The notes beneath the pieces were generated by a model. The model did no database searches. It had not been told where the DNA came from and saw only the letters and a program-made list of their open reading frames with translations. A DNA stretch of 64,000 nt from the NCBI GenBank assembly GCA_047967505.1, contig CM106540.1; one strand, given 5' to 3'. The DNA is from Dipteris shenzhenensis. Taxonomy: Eukaryota > Polypodiophyta > Polypodiopsida > Gleicheniales. How positions within the stretch are numbered: the first letter of the stretch is position 1; each line of letters opens with the position of its first letter. Made by a program: the position numbers and the translations under genes. Of this stretch, positions 59,168 through 64,000 are shown piece after piece.

Positions 59168-60309
59168 ATGGCATTCGCGTCGCAACGATCAATGCAAATT
59201 TCATACGCATACCAAGATCCAAATGTGAGGGGAAAGCAAGCAATGAAGCACATAACAAATGTGGCTGATGCTACCCTCATACCAACAAGAAGACATGAGA
59301 CGTGCGCAATTGCCAACAAAGTGGTCTCCAACGATGACATAGTAGCTATGTGGGACTGTGGCGATGCCTCACATGGATGGTGTCCCATCAAGAACTGTCG
59401 CCACCCAACTATGAGGGAGAATGCCTATTACATTCATTGCATGATCAAATCTGATAAGCCTCATAGCGAAGCCGTGCCACTTTACTTTGCAAAGATGTTA
59501 TATGCAAAGTTCGTGCTGGATGTGCCTGTAGACTTTGCCTCCCAACCCAGGACATGTAGCAAAAAGCCTACACAAACAAGGACAGCTGGTGCCACCACTG
59601 TCCCCGTTGTTGCAACACCACCTGCTAACGTGGGAAGCTCGACTTCAAGTAAGTGAAGTACATGCCATTTTGTTACATGCATGCTTATAGTTGTTATATC
59701 ATACATAGTGTACTCATTATCCATATTGTGTGTTTGTGTAGTTTCTGTGATGAGCTCTGAATTGTTTATGAACATGCATGAAGTCGCAGGAGATGAAGAT
59801 GTACAGGGGGGTGATGGGTGCAGAGGGTCCACAGGCTGCGCCGCAAAGTGCCTCGCAGGAAGATCTCACCTTTCGAGCATCATAGTACGTGATGCTATGT
59901 CTGAGTATTGGCGAGTGATGAGCGAGAACAAGCACCTACCTGCTAAAGTCAATTGCCTTAATGCCATGCTCCAACAAGCTGGACAAAGGCAAAACCTCAA
60001 ACACATTGAAGGCAGAGGTCGTGTTCGTAACTTGGATCCAAATTTTATGGGCCTCGCTACTAGAAAACCATCCACCCTTCCGTCGCGTATCACGTTTGTG
60101 AACGATGGGACTTTATGTCCAATATGCCAAGACCATTTTGATATGACGATCGAATGATTATGCGCTCTCATGTCACCATCGGTTTCACCTGATAGGCTTG
60201 GCAAATACGTTGAAGGTCAGGAGTGCCTGCCCAACTTGTAATGCTCCTCAAGTCAAGCAATTGTATGATGTTCTTGGCATCGGAGCAACATGTTCAGCGG
60301 ATCCTTGAT
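59168..60309 (+). pseudogene. RING-H2-like gene broken by a frameshift
   Basis: Starts at ATG 59168 (GCCATGGC context) after a CT-rich leader. It has a GT-AG intron at about 59650-59741 (GTAAGTG donor) and continues to LCPICQDHFDM near 60.13 kb. After a one-base shift the frame reads CHHRFHLIGLANTLKVRSACPTC and ends ...ATCSADP at 60309. The pairs CPIC, CHxxFH and CPTC are those of a RING-H2 zinc finger of E3 ubiquitin ligases. One ligand is missing: FHLIG has Gly where FHxxC has Cys. The N-terminal half (CAIANKVVSNDDIVAMWDCG) is not recognised. It may be host-derived or captured; the CACTA terminus is only 110 bp upstream. Confidence 0.6.
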
Positions 60310-61190
60310 TGCAAAGATTATAGGTCCCATATATTGTGATGACATATACCAATTTTGTTAATGGATTTTGGAGTTAATATGAAGGATACTCGTTAGCATG
60401 CTAAATTTTTATCTGATCATGATTATTGCTTTTGCATTTCTTTTTTTAAAATACAACTTTCAGAGGTGTATTTTAATTGTTTTGATATACCTAAACTACA
60501 TTCGTGTTGATCGTGGTGCTCTTGTGCGGGTTATTTATCGTTCTGTAAACAATTGCACACGATGCAATTGTTCATGTGGACCTCAAAATTGACACAAACC
60601 CATGGATATGTCAAAAGGATGTTTTTTTGAAGCTTTAAATTTTTGGAAAATGGGCAAAGCAGTGTATTTTCTTGGCCACCTCAAATGTAACTATAAATTT
60701 TGCAAACTGAGCACATGTATAATTTGCTCCTATCGATTGTGGCTTAAAATGTATACTTTGCTTAAAGTCTACAACTACTATCGTGTACACTTTGCACTCT
60801 CATAATATGACAACAAGCCGTTATCATGTTTGTTGAAATGAAAATTGTCATATTTAGCGACATGTAAATTGTCGTATTCGATGAAATATAAATTGTCATA
60901 TATTAGCCATCATTGAAATTATTAATCTTTCACAAACACTTTGATGGGGTTTATGCTCCCTGTGCAAAGTGTCCTTGGAAAGATTTATAATTTCATCAAG
61001 GGCTAGCATGCATCACTCTGACCATCAGAAAACACAATTGCATATCAAATAAATTGCATTTTAAAAGGTTTGCATCATGAAAGAATTGCATTTTAAGTGG
61101 ATTGCATTATAATTTCATTTTAAATAAATTGCATTTCAAAAGGATTGCATGTTAAAAGAATTGTAATTGCAACATTTATTAGACACAACC
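60310..61190. other. AT-rich, no gene recognised
   Basis: The interval includes repeated ATTGCATTTTAAA-like phrases at about 61030-61165, a weak degenerate repeat. No domain or RNA gene was found. Confidence 0.5.
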
Positions 61191-61195
61191 ATATA

Positions 61196-62989
61196 TCACA
61201 CCAACGTCTCTTCTTCTGAGTCACTAGAATTCGGTTCAAGGTGTGTCAGTACGGGGGCATCATGCAAGGGACATGGAAGATCTGTGTGTACCCACTTTTG
61301 CATATCACTGCATACCTCTTTCACATCATCCAACACTCTACCATTCGCATAGAGGTAAATCAACTTCTCTAATCTTTCCGATGTCAAGCGGTTCCTTGTG
61401 ATGGAATGTACAAACTTATAGTTACTCCAATTTTGTTCGCTAGAGGAGTTGCTACAAGGTTGTGACAACACCTTCATCGGCAAGGCTTGCAAATGAGGCA
61501 TGGATGCTTCACACTCTTCCCACCATCTCCATGCTGGCATATCTTTTGCTAAGTCTTTAATTCTTGGATAGGCAAACAGTCCTTCTCTATTTTAAAAAGT
61601 CAAAAGTTCCCTAACAGTAGAGGCATACTCTGTCCTATCCTCAAAGAAACATCCAAGAAGATAAGGCCATGACTGCATAATTTGTACATCCGTCTCTGTG
61701 CACAATAATCCCACCATTGTGGATCTAATATATGGGCAGCATAGTGCGAAGAGTTGTGACCTTAATTCCATCATTTTTAACCATCTTTTGCAACGCGGTT
61801 CGATTAGTCATGTTGTATCCACCTTCGCCTAGCCTTGCATCTTCCTTCAAAAGATCCCTCTCAACAATCCACCAAGCTGTATAAGTACTTCCCATGCTTG
61901 GCCCTTTCACATCCAACCTACGGATTGCAAAGCAAATTGGCTTCATAGCTTCCACTGCATCAGATACCCTCTTCCAAAATGCCGGATTATTAACCAACGT
62001 CTTTAGGTCTCCAAATTTGTTACTAGAGGTGCCTCGGCTATCCACTCTATGGCTTCTGTGTTGAATAGCATCTCAGTTACAAGGGCCTGCTACTTTAACA
62101 ACTGCTCTATCATTATATAGTTTGTGCCAAAATACATTTCGCTTGGCTTTAAAGTTCTAGTGAGTGATTCGTAGGCTGATGATTCCTAAATATAACCAGT
62201 AATTGCTCATGGTTAAGAAAGTACAACACGACCTTCCGAGCCTCATCCACAGCAACTTTGAAGAAGTTTGTCTCAGGTGTTCCTCCAAGACTAGGTCCAG
62301 ATAGTGGCACGAGCATGGCAATGCCCAAATACGTCGATATCTGTAATTTATAATTTTCCCAACCTTTTGGCAATTCTTAGCATTATCAGTAATCAGTTGA
62401 ATAATATTTTCAGGACCGATGTCTTCAATACATATACTTAACTGCTCCGCAATGAATTCTCCCATCTTAGCCTCACTGCTTGTAACAATCGATTGTCAAA
62501 AAGCCTCCTTTTGAATGTCACAACCATGACATTAATCAAGGGATGCTCGCTGACATTCTTCCATCCATCTGATACGACGGTGCAAGTAGTTTTCTCAATG
62601 CCATCATAAACCACTTGCTGCATCTCCTCTTTCATCCTACTGTAGTATGCATCCAACATGCTATTACAGACAGCATCATAACTAGGCATTGTGAAACCTA
62701 GGCTAGATTTAGCGATAGAGGCCATGGCTTTTTTCCAATGTGGGGTTCAAACCATGCTCAACAGATGACAAATAGCTTCAAACACATCTTGTTGCACCTT
62801 CTCGATATGTTGTACTTTGAAGGAAGCTTTCCAGGATTGTTGCTGCACACGTACAAAGCCATTCAAATGAGGCACATTACTACATTGTCCTCTTTCCATA
62901 TGCACATTCGAGCAACTTGCCGACTGTGCAAGGGATCCCGCACCACTATCGTCTGCGGTTGCACTTTGCAAACAACTTTCCATAGTCAC
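61196..62989 (-). pseudogene. hAT transposase (DUF659 plus dimerisation domain)
   Basis: Minus-strand blocks in order: an N-terminal region without a clear BED finger, a DUF659-like block (MPSYDAVCNSML; TCTVVSDGWKNVSEHPLINV), LITDNAKNCQKVGKII and ALPCSCHYLDLVLEEH, a central block (MKPICFAIRRLDVKGPSMG), and the C-terminal hAT dimerisation motif VLSQPCSNSSSEQNWSNYKF with RNRLTSERLEKLIYL. Stops and frameshifts separate the blocks. It would excise and reinsert DNA as a dimer; this copy is defective. The terminal inverted repeats were not located. Confidence 0.75.
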
Positions 62990-64000
62990 TGATTGCTTGC
63001 CCAGGGTTTCTTGCCCGGGGTTTCAAGACCCATGCTTCTTTCTTCAATTACAAGTTGAGACAAGTGGCATGCGACTATTTCATCCACAATCGTGTCTGTA
63101 CTTCGGCTATCTGACCACCCAAAACGACTATTTCCACTCCCGAACCCTTGCACTTTCCAATCTATCTTTGAGGGTCGCCTAGGAAATGTTTGTGCATATG
63201 AGTTTCCGAACCCGTGTACTCTTCATGGTGGCAGATGTTACATCTCTAGTTTGTGGCAGTTATGAGTGTAACATAGTCACCGGCTTTTGTAGGGTTTCGA
63301 CCTCATTTCTCTGAAGCCATGTTCACATCTGTATGCACATACTAATAGATCAATAATGTGCAAAAGTTTCGGGAGCAAAATTATCAATTTCCAAGTATCA
63401 AAAACATTTCTCTAGTCTTGAACTTTTTTATTTCCCAAATATGGGTTGCATGGCACAATCATTTCACTCACTCTTATTCCACCAATGATAAGTAACTACA
63501 CTAGACCTCAAGACAGAGCAACCATCTAATTGTCTTGCCCCCTCCCAACATAATTGGATGGTTATAGACGTGGTAATCTACCTAGGGACCTAGGCGTGGG
63601 ATGGCAAATTGCATTTTCCCACATCTCGCTCTTTCTCGAGTAAGCATCTATCTGCACTATGATCTTTCACGACATCATGCTCTATACACGAAAGTTGGTA
63701 TTTCACACACGCTAGTGCAGTAGCTAGCAATGCTTCGATGCACATGGCCGCTCCTTTCGATGCACACCTTCTACTTTCCAATCCCAAGCATTTGACACGA
63801 TTATTCAAAAGATTTAAATGCATTCGTTCATGCTACAAGCAATCTAAAATATTTGGACTCAAATAAATACATAAGGAGCTAGAACTTGATTGATTTAGAA
63901 TATCCATGGTCCAAATCAATGTCAAATTCCATTAGAATAGTTCCACATAGTAAATGTTCACTCATTTACATCTTCAGCTTGTACACGGGTGACTCTACTC
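62990..64000. other. no gene recognised
   Basis: Only short overlapping frames. Nothing links to the hAT element or to a host gene. Confidence 0.45.

Overview
The window reads as nuclear DNA of a land plant, most likely a non-seed vascular plant such as a fern. The support is one long PLS-type pentatricopeptide repeat (PPR) gene, GT-AG introns, teloboxes (AAACCCTAA) in a promoter, and a dense nest of plant-type transposable elements: Copia, L1-like LINE, CACTA, hAT, a Penelope-like element and a MITE. The species is inference. I see no rRNA, tRNA or CRISPR.

Layout. 0-16 kb: a Copia relic, a small MITE, and several eroded multi-exon genes of unrecognised families on both strands. Among them is a histone H3-like reading frame (5.33-6.43 kb, minus) with a very long N-terminal extension and two copies of an H3-tail motif. 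A transposase-like gene follows (7.0-9.65 kb, minus). 17-19.3 kb: LTR-type sequence with a 57-bp inverted repeat. 19.8-21.9 kb: two hAT fragments. 24.45-32.7 kb: an L1-like LINE on the minus strand split by a Copia element. 33.9-36.3 kb: the PPR gene, the only nearly intact host-type gene, with one TAG codon between its presumed transit peptide and the repeats. 37.1-39.4 kb: a 5'-truncated Copia with a short 3' LTR. 39.4-48.5 kb: a Penelope-like reverse transcriptase lying between two 1.4-kb direct repeats. 49.7-59.06 kb: a minus-strand En/Spm-type Transposase_24 gene, 2.7 kb of hairpin and polypurine minisatellite, and a plus-strand TNP2 transposase gene with CACTA-type sub-terminal repeats and a right terminus. 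59.1-60.3 kb: a RING-H2-like gene broken by a frameshift. 61.2-63 kb: a hAT transposase.

Most coding sequence here is dead or dying, and in a consistent way. Premature stops fall almost only where Gln (CAG/CAA to TAG/TAA) or Arg (CGA to TGA) would fit, and CAG is hit most. This looks like C-to-T decay in methylated chromatin, probably CHG methylation. The H3-like frame is the extreme case: 367 codons, no frameshift, ten TAG and one TAA. The genes do not form one pathway. The region is best read as heterochromatin with nested mobile elements around a single PPR gene. All calls are from reading the sequence; no search was run.
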